This document shows positions 16,406 through 26,121 of a DNA stretch of 64,000 bases, in pieces. Numbering within the stretch: the first letter of the stretch is position 1; each line of letters starts with the position of its first letter. The notes beneath the pieces were generated by a model, which made no database searches, was not told the origin of the DNA, and worked only from the letters and a program-made list of their open reading frames with translations. The position numbers and the translations under genes are program-made. The stretch is from Sandaracinobacteroides sp041675905 (lineage in GTDB: Bacteria > Pseudomonadota > Alphaproteobacteria > Sphingomonadales > Sphingomonadaceae), in the NCBI GenBank assembly GCA_041675905.1, contig JBAYSX010000001.1, forward strand, positions 186,001-250,000, read 5' to 3'.

Positions 16406-18907
16406 TCAGGCTGCCCGCAAGGCTTGCGCCACCGGCACGCCGAGGGTGCGGGCCGCGCCCGCCAGGCCGAACATCATTGTTACGAGCCCGCCCGCAGCCA
16501 CAGTTAATGTAGCGACCCCCCAATCCGGATGCCAGCCAAACTCCAGGATTTGAGTCAGGGCGACCCATGCCGCCAGCCCCCCCAACGCCAGCGCCAGCAG
16601 GGCGACGATCAGGCCCAGGGCAGCATATTCCAGCGCCGCAATCGCCAGCAACTGCCGCCTTGTGGCGCCAAGGGTTTTCAAAATCACATGATCGGCCGTT
16701 CGCGCCTGCGCCTGCGCGGTCAGCGCCCCGATCAGCACGGCAATCCCGGCGAGGATGGCGATGCTGGCGGCCACGCGCACCGCCACGCCCGTTTGCCCGA
16801 CGATGCCGCTCAATCGGTCCAGCACATCCTTCACCCGGATGACCGACACGGTAGGGAAGCTGTTGCTGATCCTCGCCGTGAAACCGGCTTCCGCCTCGAC
16901 GGGTGGCGAGACCGTCGCCATAAGGCTGTAGGGCGCGCCAGCGAGGCTTGCCGGGTCGAACACCATCGCGAAATTGAATCCCAGGCTGTCCCAGTCAATC
17001 TCCCGCAGCGACGCGACGGTGGCGGTCAACTCGACTCCCAGCACCGACACGGTGATTGTATCCCCCAATTCAATCCCGAGCAGTCCCGCCTGTTCGGCAT
17101 CCATCGAAACGAGCGGCGGCCCGGCATAATCCTCCGGCCACCATTCGCCCTCCACGAGGCGATTGCCTTCGGGCAAGGTTCGCGACCAGGTGAGCCCGCG
17201 ATCGCCGCGCAGGATCCATGCGCCTTCCGGCGGGGTCAGTTCGCTGGCGCGCACATCATTTACCGCCGTAATCGGTCCGCGCAGGGATGGCTGAAACTGG
17301 ATATCGGTATTCGCGGGCAGCAGCGCGGCCAGCCGCTCTTCGTCTTCCTTTGGCAGGTCGAGCAAGAAGAAAGCCGGTGCTTGCGCTGGCAAACTGCGCT
17401 GTAATTCATGGCGAAACCCGGTTTCTACCAACGCAAGGCAAGCGAAAAGCGACAGGCCCAGGCCGAGAGCCACTACCAGTTGCCGGGTCATCGCGCCTGG
17501 CCGGTGGAGGTTGGCCAGCGCCAGGCGCGGCAACAGCCGGCGCGGGCGCGGCAGGCGGGCGGCCAGCAGTTGCATCAATGCGCCCAGCCCGTAAAGCAGC
17601 GCCAGCACGCCGCCAGCACCGGCCAGGAATATCGCCGCCAGCACAGCATCGTGCGCCTGCCAGATAGCCAGCCCCGCGACCAGCGCCACGATGCCGCCCG
17701 AAAGTGTTCGCGCGCGGGCCGATGGCCACGGCCATGCTTCCGCGCCGCCGCGCAGGATACGCTGCACGGGCAGCGCGCCGGCACGCGCCAGCGGCGGAAT
17801 GGCGAAAATCAGCGCCACCAGCAGCCCGTAGCAGATCGCGACAAGTAACGGCGCGGGATACAACCCTGCGGCTGTCGGCGCGGGCAGCGCATCTCCCGCC
17901 AGTCGCGCCACCAGCCATGGCACCAGCGTGCCCGCCGCCGCCCCGATCAGCGCCGCCAGCAGCGCGACGCCGCCAATCAGCAGCAGGTAAGTCAGAATGA
18001 TCAGCCGGGATGATGCGCCAAGTGTCTTCAGCGTTGCGATGGTGTTGTTTTTCGTATCCAGCCACGCCCTTACGCCATTGCCCACACCGACGCCCGCTAC
18101 CGCCAGCGCCGTCAGGCTGACCAGCGTCAGAAATTGTCCCAGACGCCCGACGAAACGGCGTACCCCCGGCGCGGCATTGTCGCGGTCTGTCAGTCGCCAG
18201 CCGGCATCGGGAAAGGCAGCCTCCAACTGGGCAATAACGACAGCGGGATCGGTAGTGACGGGCAGTTTAACCCGCACATGCCAGCTGTACAGGCTGCCCG
18301 GCTGCATCAATCCCGTGCCGGGCAATTTGTCCCGCGCCAGCAACACCGTCGGCCCGAGCGTAAATCCCTGCCCGGCGCGATCGGGCTCCACCGTCAATAT
18401 GCCGCTGACCGGAAAGCGTGCTTCGCCCAGACGCACTTCATCCCCGACGTGCAAGCCCAGTTGCTCTGCCAGCGCCGTACTGACGACAACGCCCCGGCCC
18501 AATGCCGAGTGCACCTCCGCATTGCCGCCGCCGTCCGCCAGACGCGCTTCGCCATAAAGAGGCCAACCGCCGTCCACCGCCTTCAGTTCAGCCAGTAATT
18601 GCCGGTCCGTGCTGTGCAGCATCGCGCGCATCCGCACCGATTCGGAAGTCTCCCCATATTCCATGATCGTCGCGCGCTGTTCGGCGGAAGGTGGCATCTG
18701 GGTCAGCCGCGCCTCTACGTCGCCGCCCAGCAGCGTTTGCCCTTCCGCCGCCAGCCCGGCGCGAATGGCCGATTCCAGCGACCCGACACCGGCCAGCGCA
18801 AACACGCCCAGCAACAGACACACAAACAGCAGCCGCAATGCCCCCGGACCGCCGCGCGCTTCCCGCAGGGCGAGCTTCATGGCCAGACGCACACCGCCCG
18901 CGCTCAA
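16406..18907 (-). CDS. ABC transporter permease, FtsX-like (YbbP type)
   Basis: An 833-residue permease with an N-terminal membrane helix, a large periplasmic domain, a central group of three helices, further helices and a C-terminal FtsX-like four-helix domain (from about residue 700). It belongs to the YbbP/MacB-type superfamily. Together with the ATPase just upstream it matches the ybbA-ybbP pair found next to tesA. The TTG at 18907 overlaps the ATPase stop; the ATG nine codons later (18880, MKLALREARGG) is the alternative start. The transported substrate is unknown, and a role in cell-envelope lipid or lipoprotein traffic is an inference. Confidence 0.87.
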   Translation of the reverse strand: MSAGGVRLAMKLALREARGGPGALRLLFVCLLLGVFALAGVGSLESAIRAGLAAEGQTLLGGDVEARLTQMPPSAEQRATIMEYGETSESVRMRAMLHSTDRQLLAELKAVDGGWPLYGEARLADGGGNAEVHSALGRGVVVSTALAEQLGLHVGDEVRLGEARFPVSGILTVEPDRAGQGFTLGPTVLLARDKLPGTGLMQPGSLYSWHVRVKLPVTTDPAVVIAQLEAAFPDAGWRLTDRDNAAPGVRRFVGRLGQFLTLVSLTALAVAGVGVGNGVRAWLDTKNNTIATLKTLGASSRLIILTYLLLIGGVALLAALIGAAAGTLVPWLVARLAGDALPAPTAAGLYPAPLLVAICYGLLVALIFAIPPLARAGALPVQRILRGGAEAWPWPSARARTLSGGIVALVAGLAIWQAHDAVLAAIFLAGAGGVLALLYGLGALMQLLAARLPRPRRLLPRLALANLHRPGAMTRQLVVALGLGLSLFACLALVETGFRHELQRSLPAQAPAFFLLDLPKEDEERLAALLPANTDIQFQPSLRGPITAVNDVRASELTPPEGAWILRGDRGLTWSRTLPEGNRLVEGEWWPEDYAGPPLVSMDAEQAGLLGIELGDTITVSVLGVELTATVASLREIDWDSLGFNFAMVFDPASLAGAPYSLMATVSPPVEAEAGFTARISNSFPTVSVIRVKDVLDRLSGIVGQTGVAVRVAASIAILAGIAVLIGALTAQAQARTADHVILKTLGATRRQLLAIAALEYAALGLIVALLALALGGLAAWVALTQILEFGWHPDWGVATLTVAAGGLVTMMFGLAGAARTLGVPVAQALRAA

Positions 18908-19602
18908 GCAGCTACCGCCAGGGAATCGCTCACAATATGCCCGTCGCGCATGGTGATGATGCGCGAGCAGCGGCGGGCGAGATCGGGGTCATGGGTGATC
19001 AATATCAGTGTCGCGCCGCTTTCGTCGAGGCGGCCAAACAGCAATTCAACAACTGTCTCGCCCGTTGCGGCATCGAGATTGCCGGTCGGTTCATCGGCGA
19101 ACAGCAGGGCCGGTCGGCAGGCCAGTGCCCGCGCCAGCGCCACACGCTGTTGTTCCCCTCCGGAAAGCTGAGCGGGATAATGGGCGGCGCGCGTCAGCAG
19201 GCCGACCGATTCCAGCCCGCGAGCCGCTTCGACGAACGGGTCCGCATGGCCGGCGAACTCCAGCGGCGTCGCGACATTTTCCAGTGCCGTCATCGTCGGG
19301 ATCAGATGAAACGCCTGCAACACAATGCCAATCCGCCCGCGCCGCGCCTCGGCCAGCCGATCTTCGGAAAGGCCAACAATGTCCATGCCGGCGACACGGA
19401 TACACCCGGAAGTTGGCGCTTCCAGTCCGGCCAGAACCGCCATCAGCGAGGATTTGCCTGAGCCGGAAGGGCCGAGGATCGCTACCCGTTCGCCGGGCCG
19501 CACCGACAGATCGACCCCGCGCAATATTTCCACGCGCGCGTCCCCCGATCCCAGGGTCAAGGTGACATTGCGGGCGTCGATCACCATATCGGCGGCTGTC
19601 AT
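18904..19602 (-). CDS. ABC transporter ATP-binding protein (YbbA type)
   Basis: A 232-residue ATPase of the LolD/MacB class. Walker A is GPSGSGKSSL (about residue 45), the ABC signature is LSGGEQQRVALARAL (about residue 150) and Walker B is LLFADEPTGNLD. Start ATG 19602; the stop overlaps the permease start. It is divergent from the tesA-like esterase, with start codons only a few bases apart, the same arrangement as E. coli ybbA and tesA. Confidence 0.93.
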   Translation of the reverse strand: MTAADMVIDARNVTLTLGSGDARVEILRGVDLSVRPGERVAILGPSGSGKSSLMAVLAGLEAPTSGCIRVAGMDIVGLSEDRLAEARRGRIGIVLQAFHLIPTMTALENVATPLEFAGHADPFVEAARGLESVGLLTRAAHYPAQLSGGEQQRVALARALACRPALLFADEPTGNLDAATGETVVELLFGRLDESGATLILITHDPDLARRCSRIITMRDGHIVSDSLAVAA

Positions 19603-19616
19603 CAATGGAGTTCCTC

Positions 19617-20288
19617 GTGGCGGTCAGGATTCGGTCAGCAAGACAATATGGTGTCGGGAAACGACTTTTTCACCTGCTGATATTGCTGTGGCTGGCGTGC
19701 GCCGGACCGGCTCTGGCCAGCGAACGGTTGATTCTGGCGTTGGGAGACAGCCTCACCGCCGGATATCAGTTGCCCGCCGACGCCAGCTTTCCGGCGCAAC
19801 TACAGGCCGCCTTGCAAAAGGAAGGCCGGCAGGTGCGGGTGCATAATGCCGGCGTATCCGGCGACACTACGGCGCAGGGCAGGGCGCGGCTTGCCTGGGT
19901 TCTCAACAGTCTGAAACAAAAGCCTGATCTGGCGATTCTAGCGCTTGGCGCCAATGATATGCTACGCGGGCAGAAGATCGTGGTTACACAGGCGAATCTC
20001 GATGCGATCCTGGCTGAGTTTCAGCGCCGCGAAATTCCGGTGATCCTTGCCGGTATGCGCGCCGCGCCCAATCTGGGGCAGAACTACGTGCAGGAATATG
20101 AGGCGATATTTCCTGCTCTTGCCAAAAAATATGACGCAAGCCTGTATCCGTTTTTTCTCGACGGCGTCGCCGCCAATCCGAAACTGCAACTGGCGGACGG
20201 CATGCACCCCAATCGGGCCGGCGTTGCCCGCATGGTGAACGGAATCCTGCCGATGGTGCGTTCGAGCCTGGACAGGTTGCCGCAATGA
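19617..20288 (+). CDS. tesA: Arylesterase / lysophospholipase L1-like SGNH hydrolase
   Basis: An exported SGNH/GDSL hydrolase like TesA. A signal peptide ends near CAGPALA. The nucleophile is in ALGDSLTAGY, the oxyanion residues are in GDTT and GANDML, and the catalytic Asp/His are in DGMHPN near the end. GTG 19617 is chosen because GGAG lies six bases upstream; ATG 19605 gives the same frame but would begin between the two divergent starts. The stop overlaps thpR. In vivo substrates are probably thioesters or lysophospholipids. The neighbouring YbbAP-type ABC transporter is the conserved partner. Confidence 0.9.
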   Translation: MAVRIRSARQYGVGKRLFHLLILLWLACAGPALASERLILALGDSLTAGYQLPADASFPAQLQAALQKEGRQVRVHNAGVSGDTTAQGRARLAWVLNSLKQKPDLAILALGANDMLRGQKIVVTQANLDAILAEFQRREIPVILAGMRAAPNLGQNYVQEYEAIFPALAKKYDASLYPFFLDGVAANPKLQLADGMHPNRAGVARMVNGILPMVRSSLDRLPQ

Positions 20289-20833
20289 CATGGCGTCTGT
20301 TCGTGGCGCTGCAGCCGCCGCAGGAGGTTCGCGATGCGCTGCTCGGCTGCATGGGTGGCATTGAAGGCGCACGCTGGCAGACGGATGCACAACTGCATCT
20401 GACGCTGGCGTTTATGGGGGAAGTGGATCGCCACCAGGCGCACGACATCGCCAGCTCGCTCGCCAGTTTGCGCTTCCCGCCCATCGATGTCGAACTCGGC
20501 CATTTCGGCATTTTTGATAATGGCCGGACGGGTCGCGTGGGGGTCTTATGGATCGGCGCGGAGCCGGTAGCGCCACTGACCGAACTGGCCGCGCGTGTTC
20601 GCGAACTCGGCCGTCAGGCGGGTGTCACATTCGATCGCCGCCGGTTCCGGCCTCATATCACGCTGGCGCGTTTTTCCGCACCCGGTGCACCGGAAATCGC
20701 GTTGCGACGTTTCCTGACCCACACCGCCGCGCCGGTTGCCCGCTGGACGGCACAGGAAGTCATTCTGTTTGAAAGTCGCCTCGGGGCGACCGGAGCGCAC
20801 TACGAACCACTGGAACATTACCCGCTCGGCTGA
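20285..20833 (+). CDS. thpR: RNA 2',3'-cyclic phosphodiesterase (2H family)
   Basis: A 182-residue 2H-phosphoesterase with the two HxTx motifs, HLTLAF (about residue 37) and HITLAR (about residue 122). The family opens 2',3'-cyclic phosphates on RNA ends. The N-terminal RLFVALQPP and the spacing of the motifs match ThpR. The ATG overlaps the esterase stop in ATGA. It ends convergently six bases from the HerA-like gene. Confidence 0.92.
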   Translation: MTWRLFVALQPPQEVRDALLGCMGGIEGARWQTDAQLHLTLAFMGEVDRHQAHDIASSLASLRFPPIDVELGHFGIFDNGRTGRVGVLWIGAEPVAPLTELAARVRELGRQAGVTFDRRRFRPHITLARFSAPGAPEIALRRFLTHTAAPVARWTAQEVILFESRLGATGAHYEPLEHYPLG

Positions 20834-20838
20834 TGCAC

Positions 20839-22365
20839 TCAGCGCGAGCGGAACAGGTTACCGAACAGTCCTCGCGCCAGCGACCGGCCAATCTGGTTGG
20901 CGATGTTGCGAGTGGTGGCGTTCACAATATCATTGGCCATTTTCTCCACCCGGCCCACCGGTGTATGACGGCGGGCACGTTCTGCCGCCCGCTGCTCTTT
21001 CGCCTGGTCCAGCGCCTGCCTGCGCGCATCGGCCTCAGCCTTCGCGGCGGCTTTCGTTTCGGCTGCCTCTTCGGCCCGGGCGGACAAGATTTCGAACGCC
21101 GATTCCTGGTCCACCGCCTTGTCATATTTGCCGGTCAGCGGCGATGCGTGTAAAACGGCGGCACGTTCCGCAGGGGTAAGCGGCCCGGCGCGGGAGGCCG
21201 GCGGGCGGATAAGCGCCCGCTCGACCGGGGCCGGTGCACCGTCTTCCTGCAAGAGGGACACCAGCGCCTCCCCGATTTTCAATTCGGTGATGGCCGTTGC
21301 AACATCGAGGCTGGGATTGGTGCGGAAAGTGTCGGCTGCCGCCTTCACCGCCTTCTGGTCACGCGGCGTGAAGGCTCGCAATGCATGCTGGATGCGGTTG
21401 CCCAGCTGACCGGCGATGGATTCCGGAATATCCAGCGGATTCTGGCTGATGAAATAGACACCTACGCCTTTGGAACGGATCAGGCGGACGACCTGTTCGA
21501 TTTTTTCGAGCAGGGCTTTCGGCGCATCGTCGAACAGTAAATGCGCTTCATCGAAAAAGAACACCAGACGGGGTTTGGCCGGGTCACCAACTTCCGGCAA
21601 TTCCTCAAACAGTTCCGACAGCATCCACAGCAGGAAAGTCGCGTACAGTTTCGGGCTGGACATCAGCGCGTCGGCGGCAAGAATATTCACCTGGCCACGG
21701 CCATCGGCATCGGTCGCGATCATGTCCGACATCACAAGCGCCGGCTCGCCAAAGAACTGATCCGCACCCTGCGATTCCAGCGCCAGCAACTGCCGCTGGA
21801 TGGCCCCGATGCTCTGGCTGGTGACATTGCCGTAGCTTGTGGAAAGATCCTGGCGGTTGTCCGCGCACCAGATCAGCATCTGCCGCAAATCTTTCAGATC
21901 GAGCAGTAACAGGCCCTGGTCGTCGGCCACCCGGAACGCAATCGCCAGGATGCCAGCCTGGGTATCGTTCAAGCCCAGCAATTGCGCCAGCAACAGCGGC
22001 CCCATTTCCGACACCGTGGTACGGACGGGGTGCCCCTGCTGGCCGAACAAATCCCAGAATACTACCGGATTGGCTTCATAGCTGTACGGTGCGACACCCA
22101 GGTCCGCGGCGCGCGCCGCGAAACTGGCATGCGCTTTGTTCATCGGGGAGCCGGGCATCGCCATGCCGGCCAGATCACCCTTCACATCAGCCAGAAACAC
22201 CGGCACCCCGGCGCAGCTGAACCCTTCGGCCAAAATTTGCAGCGTCACGGTCTTGCCGGTGCCGGTGGCCCCGGCAATCAGGCCATGACGATTGGCGCGC
22301 CGCAGCAACAGTTGACGCGGTTCATCGCCTCCGGCCTGTCCGCCGACGAAAATCCCGTCCGTCAC
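20839..22365 (-). CDS. HerA-like ATPase of the DUF853/YjgR family
   Basis: A 508-residue protein with a FtsK-HerA-type ATPase core. Walker A is ATGTGKTVT (about residue 33), followed by VFLADVKGDL; the Walker B segment is LVFFFDEAHLLFDDAP (about residue 270). Next comes an Ala/Glu/Lys-rich, probably coiled tail from about residue 415. This matches DUF853 proteins, whose function is unknown but which resemble DNA-pumping ATPases. No nuclease partner (NurA-like) is next to it. Stands between thpR and the Do-protease gene. Confidence 0.88.
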   Translation of the reverse strand: MTDGIFVGGQAGGDEPRQLLLRRANRHGLIAGATGTGKTVTLQILAEGFSCAGVPVFLADVKGDLAGMAMPGSPMNKAHASFAARAADLGVAPYSYEANPVVFWDLFGQQGHPVRTTVSEMGPLLLAQLLGLNDTQAGILAIAFRVADDQGLLLLDLKDLRQMLIWCADNRQDLSTSYGNVTSQSIGAIQRQLLALESQGADQFFGEPALVMSDMIATDADGRGQVNILAADALMSSPKLYATFLLWMLSELFEELPEVGDPAKPRLVFFFDEAHLLFDDAPKALLEKIEQVVRLIRSKGVGVYFISQNPLDIPESIAGQLGNRIQHALRAFTPRDQKAVKAAADTFRTNPSLDVATAITELKIGEALVSLLQEDGAPAPVERALIRPPASRAGPLTPAERAAVLHASPLTGKYDKAVDQESAFEILSARAEEAAETKAAAKAEADARRQALDQAKEQRAAERARRHTPVGRVEKMANDIVNATTRNIANQIGRSLARGLFGNLFRSR

Positions 22366-22386
22366 CCGTCTGCCCCCGAAAAGCGC

Positions 22387-23958
22387 TTACCGGGTCTTGA
22401 TGCCGACGAAACGTGCCGGGCCGTTGCCGCGCTGCACCAGCAACAGTACCGTGTCACGCCCGGCCTTGCGAGCGGCGGCGACGGCGTCCGCTGCTTCCTG
22501 CGGTGTACTGATCGGCTGCTGGTTGATCGACAGGATTACATCACCGCGTTGCAGCCCTTCCTCGGCCGCATTGGAGGCCGGGTTGACGCTGGCGATGACG
22601 GCCCCGCGTACATTATCAGGCAGCCGCAATTGCTGGCGGATTTCCCGGGTCAGCGCCTGAAGCGTAATGCCAAGCGAACGACGCGCAGCCTCCGCGCCGG
22701 GCTGATCCGGCCCCTGATCCGCCGCTGATTCATCGGTTTCCGGCTTGCCCAATATGGCGGCCTCGGATGGACGTTCCGCAATGGTGGCGGTCAAGGTTGA
22801 CCGCTTGCCGTTACGAATAATTTCGATCGGGACTTTCGAGCCAATCTGGCTGTTGGCGATGATGAACGACAGCGTATTATCCGGCGCCACATCCTGACCG
22901 GCGACGCGCACGATCACATCGCCCTGGCGAATACCGGCGGCAGCGGCGGGGCCGGGCTGTTCGACTGCGGCAACAATCTCGCCGCGATCCTTCGGCAAGC
23001 CGAGCGACGCGGCAATATCTGGCGTAACCTGCTGGATTTGCACACCGAGATAACCCCGGCGTACCTTTCCGGTTTCGCGCAACTGCTCGATCACCGGGGC
23101 TGCCAGCTCCGCCGGAATGGCGAAACCAACGCCAACATTCCCGCCGCTCGGCGAAAAAATGGCGGTGTTGATGCCGATCACATTACCTTCGAGATCGAAC
23201 AGCGGCCCGCCGCTATTGCCCTGATTGATCGACGCATCCGTCTGGATATAGCGGTCATACGCGCCGATGCCGGTGATGTTGCGGTGCAGCGCGGAGACGA
23301 TGCCAGCCGTAACCGTACCGCCCAGGCCAAACGGGTTGCCGATTGCAATCGCCCAGTCGCCAACGCGCGTTGCCTGGGAATTACCGAATTGCACATAGGG
23401 CAAATTCTTGCCGTCGATTTTCAGCAGCGCCAGATCAGACAACGGGTCGCGACCAACAATCCGTGCAGAAAACTCCCGCCGATCGGACAAGGTCACGGTG
23501 ATGGTATCGACAGGTTGCTGGCCATCCCGACCGGAAATCACATGGCTATTGGTGACGATATAGCCGTCGGGCGAAACCAGGAAGCCGGAACCGAGCGACG
23601 TCGCCTCGCGCGTGACGGGTTGGCCGTCCTCGGTCTGCTGTTCCTGGAACCGGCGGAACAGATCTTCGATGCTGGTTCCGGGTCCGATGCCAAAGCCCGG
23701 GAACCGGCCAACCTGTACCCGCTGGGTGGTGGAGATATTTACGACCGCCGGCTGCAATCGGGCGGTGAGGTCGGCGAAACTGGGGAGGGTCCCTTGCGAG
23801 GCCTGAACCTGAGGCTGCACGGTATTCAGTTGCGATGCCGCCACCTGCGGCGTCGTCTGCTGCGCAACGACCGGCAGCGCGGTGGCGACCACCGCCGCGA
23901 CACCGGCTGACAAGCCTGCGATCAGAAAATTTTTCTTGCCTGACGATGATCCACGCAC
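22387..23958 (-). CDS. Periplasmic Do/DegP-family serine protease with two PDZ domains
   Basis: An exported quality-control protease. The signal peptide is SGKKNFLIAGLSAGVAAVVA up to VVAQQ. The catalytic triad is in TNSHVISG (His), DLALLKI (Asp) and GNSGGPLFD (Ser). PDZ1 starts near RRGYLGVQIQQV and PDZ2 near SLGITLQALT. GTG 23958 is chosen because GGAG lies eight bases upstream and gives a normal signal peptide; ATG 24060, overlapping the hflC stop, would add 34 unconserved residues. It follows hflK-hflC on the same strand, the common alphaproteobacterial order. Confidence 0.92.
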   Translation of the reverse strand: MRGSSSGKKNFLIAGLSAGVAAVVATALPVVAQQTTPQVAASQLNTVQPQVQASQGTLPSFADLTARLQPAVVNISTTQRVQVGRFPGFGIGPGTSIEDLFRRFQEQQTEDGQPVTREATSLGSGFLVSPDGYIVTNSHVISGRDGQQPVDTITVTLSDRREFSARIVGRDPLSDLALLKIDGKNLPYVQFGNSQATRVGDWAIAIGNPFGLGGTVTAGIVSALHRNITGIGAYDRYIQTDASINQGNSGGPLFDLEGNVIGINTAIFSPSGGNVGVGFAIPAELAAPVIEQLRETGKVRRGYLGVQIQQVTPDIAASLGLPKDRGEIVAAVEQPGPAAAAGIRQGDVIVRVAGQDVAPDNTLSFIIANSQIGSKVPIEIIRNGKRSTLTATIAERPSEAAILGKPETDESAADQGPDQPGAEAARRSLGITLQALTREIRQQLRLPDNVRGAVIASVNPASNAAEEGLQRGDVILSINQQPISTPQEAADAVAAARKAGRDTVLLLVQRGNGPARFVGIKTR

Positions 23959-24056
23959 AGATGTGTCTCCGTTTGAATGGAGGAATTGCCGGGCGTTTTC
24001 GCCGCAATGGTTTGAATTTGCGCTGAACGGTTCATCGCAATTTTGGTCGCGTCCGG

Positions 24057-24896
24057 TCATCGCGATCTGCTCCCTTGCAGTTCATGCAGGAATTCATTCT
24101 GTGGCGACATGACGAAGGTCGTGTTGCCGGCATCGAGGCTGGTGCGATACGCCTGCATCGACCGATAGAAAGCATAGAACTCCGGATCCTTGCTGAAGCT
24201 TTCCGCATAAACGCGGGCGGCGTCGGCATCGGCGTTGGCCCGGATGATCTGGCTGTCTCGTGCGCCTTGCGCGCGGATCGTCAGCGCTTCCTGTTCGCGG
24301 GCGGTGCGCATCCGCTCGAACGCGGCTTCGAGCGGCGTGCCCGGAGGCAAATCGGCCCGCTTGATCCGTACATCGATGATTTCCGCCCCATAGGCTTTGG
24401 CGGATTCATTGACCGCATTCTGGATCCGTTCCATCGATTCATTGCGTTCGGGCGACAGCAATTGTGCGAAGCGCTGCGTGCCCAGTTCGTTCCGCAACCG
24501 GGAGGAAAGGATACGGGAAAGCTCTTCCGCCACCCGCTCCTCGGTGCGTACCGTCTGGTACATCAGCAGGGGATTGGTCACGCGGAAGCGGGCGAATGCG
24601 TCCACCACCAGTCGCAACTGGTCCGTGGACAGCACGGTTTGCGGCGAAATATCCAGCGCCATGATGCGCTTGTCGATATAAACGACGTTCTGAATGAAGG
24701 GTGTTTTCAGCACCAGCCCCGCCCCGGTTTCACCATAGGGCTGATTCGGCTGGTATGTATTTACCGTCGCAACTGGCCGGCCAAGCTGCAGGAGGATGGC
24801 CTGCTGTGCCTCGCCGACGCGGACAACGGCGGTTGCCAGGAAGAAGAGCAGGGCGGCGATCACTACACCGCCAACAATCAGAATGCGGCTGTTCAT
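24057..24896 (-). CDS. hflC: HflC, subunit of the FtsH-modulating HflKC complex
   Basis: A 279-residue SPFH/band-7 protein with one N-terminal membrane helix (ILIVGGVVIAALLFFLATAV, about residues 4-23). The SPFH core contains FIQNVVYIDKRIMALD and VDAFARFRV, and the family feature RIKRADLPPGTPLEAAFERM. HflKC cages form in the inner membrane and control FtsH access. The start overlaps the hflK stop (ATGA) and the stop overlaps an in-frame upstream extension of the protease gene. Confidence 0.95.
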   Translation of the reverse strand: MNSRILIVGGVVIAALLFFLATAVVRVGEAQQAILLQLGRPVATVNTYQPNQPYGETGAGLVLKTPFIQNVVYIDKRIMALDISPQTVLSTDQLRLVVDAFARFRVTNPLLMYQTVRTEERVAEELSRILSSRLRNELGTQRFAQLLSPERNESMERIQNAVNESAKAYGAEIIDVRIKRADLPPGTPLEAAFERMRTAREQEALTIRAQGARDSQIIRANADADAARVYAESFSKDPEFYAFYRSMQAYRTSLDAGNTTFVMSPQNEFLHELQGSRSR

Positions 24897-25996
24897 TGGC
24901 CATTCTCCGCGGCAGCGGCGGATTTGGCGGCCTGACGGCGCACCTCGGGCAACGGCAGATAGGTTTGGACGCCGCCCGGTGTCTCCACGATGGTCTTGTC
25001 CACCCGTTTCAGCACTGTTTCCATCGTTTCCATATACAGGCGCTTGCGCGTCACCTCGGGTGCGAGCCGATATTCCGCGTACACCTTGTCGAACGCGGCA
25101 GTCGCGCCGGCTGCCTGCGCCTCAACCTGTTGTGCGTAAGCGCGGGCCTGGTTCTGATATTGTTCGGCGTCCTGCTGGGCCGCAGACACATCCTTGAACG
25201 CCTCGTCGACGGCGGCCGGCGGATCGGCCTTGTTGATATCGATCCCCTGCACGCGCACGCCGGAATTATAACCGTCTAGAATGAGTTGCAGATTTTCCCG
25301 AACTTCCTCGGCCACCGCGGCCCGGGCCGGGCCAATGGCGTTATTCAGGCTGGTGCGACCGATGACTTCGCGCATCGCCGATTCCGTCGCGTCACGCACC
25401 GTACCATCAGGATCGGCTACACTGTAAAGATAATTTTCGGCGCTATTCAGCCGCCAGCGCACGGCATAAGCGATGTTGATGATGTTCTGATCGCCGGTAA
25501 TCATCAGATTTTCGCTATTGGCGTCGAGCGTCGCCACTTCGGTCGTGCGAATATGCTCGAACCTTACTTTGGTGACATGATCGATCGGCGTCGGTAATTT
25601 CAGGTGGAAACCGGGGCCCGTCGTCACCAGATATTTCCCGAAGCGCGAAATCACCGCGCGCTCGCCCGCATCCACCCGATAGGCGGAGGAGGTGGCCAGA
25701 AACACAAGAACGACGCCGCCGGCGATCAGCCCCCAGGGCAGATTCGGGCGCCCGCCACCACCGTTACCGCCACGCGGACCGCCGCCGCCATTGCCGCCAC
25801 CAAGATTGCGCAATTTCTCCTGGCTGCGGCGAATAAATTCATCGAAATCCGGCGCGCCGCCGGATTTGGGGCGATCTTCCGGGCCGGATCGCGGCGGTTC
25901 GCCCCACGGGTTTTTGGGTTTTCCCCCGGTGCCTTGCGGGTCCCACGGGTTGCGTCTCCCCTTTTTTCCGTCTCCGTCGTTATTCTGCCAGGGCAT
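24893..25996 (-). CDS. hflK: HflK, subunit of the FtsH-modulating HflKC complex
   Basis: A 367-residue SPFH/band-7 protein. The N-terminus (residues 1-80) is Gly/Asn/Pro-rich and low-complexity, typical of HflK, and is followed by a membrane helix (LIAGGVVLVFLATSSAY, about residues 90-106) and the SPFH core with NIAYAVRWRL and the GYNSGVRVQGIDINKADPP segment. Starts at MPWQNNDGDGKK. First gene of the leftward hflK-hflC-protease operon, divergent from mrp. Confidence 0.95.
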   Translation of the reverse strand: MPWQNNDGDGKKGRRNPWDPQGTGGKPKNPWGEPPRSGPEDRPKSGGAPDFDEFIRRSQEKLRNLGGGNGGGGPRGGNGGGGRPNLPWGLIAGGVVLVFLATSSAYRVDAGERAVISRFGKYLVTTGPGFHLKLPTPIDHVTKVRFEHIRTTEVATLDANSENLMITGDQNIINIAYAVRWRLNSAENYLYSVADPDGTVRDATESAMREVIGRTSLNNAIGPARAAVAEEVRENLQLILDGYNSGVRVQGIDINKADPPAAVDEAFKDVSAAQQDAEQYQNQARAYAQQVEAQAAGATAAFDKVYAEYRLAPEVTRKRLYMETMETVLKRVDKTIVETPGGVQTYLPLPEVRRQAAKSAAAAENGQ

Positions 25997-26065
25997 TCAT
26001 GCTTCCCGTACCTGATAGTTTTCCGCACCGATTTCAGCGCCGCAACCGGGTTGCGCCGGCGGGCA

Positions 26066-26092
26066 TTGCCCCACGGTCTGCAACGCTATAGA
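26066..26092 (+). promoter_or_regulatory. Candidate mrp promoter
   Basis: TTGCCC at 26066-26071 and TATAGA at 26087-26092 are separated by 15 bases, about 30 bases before the mrp ATG, in the divergent gap to hflK. Spacing is short, so confidence is limited. Confidence 0.35.
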
Positions 26093-26121
26093 AGAGCCGG
26101 AACCATAAAGCGAGGCCCGAC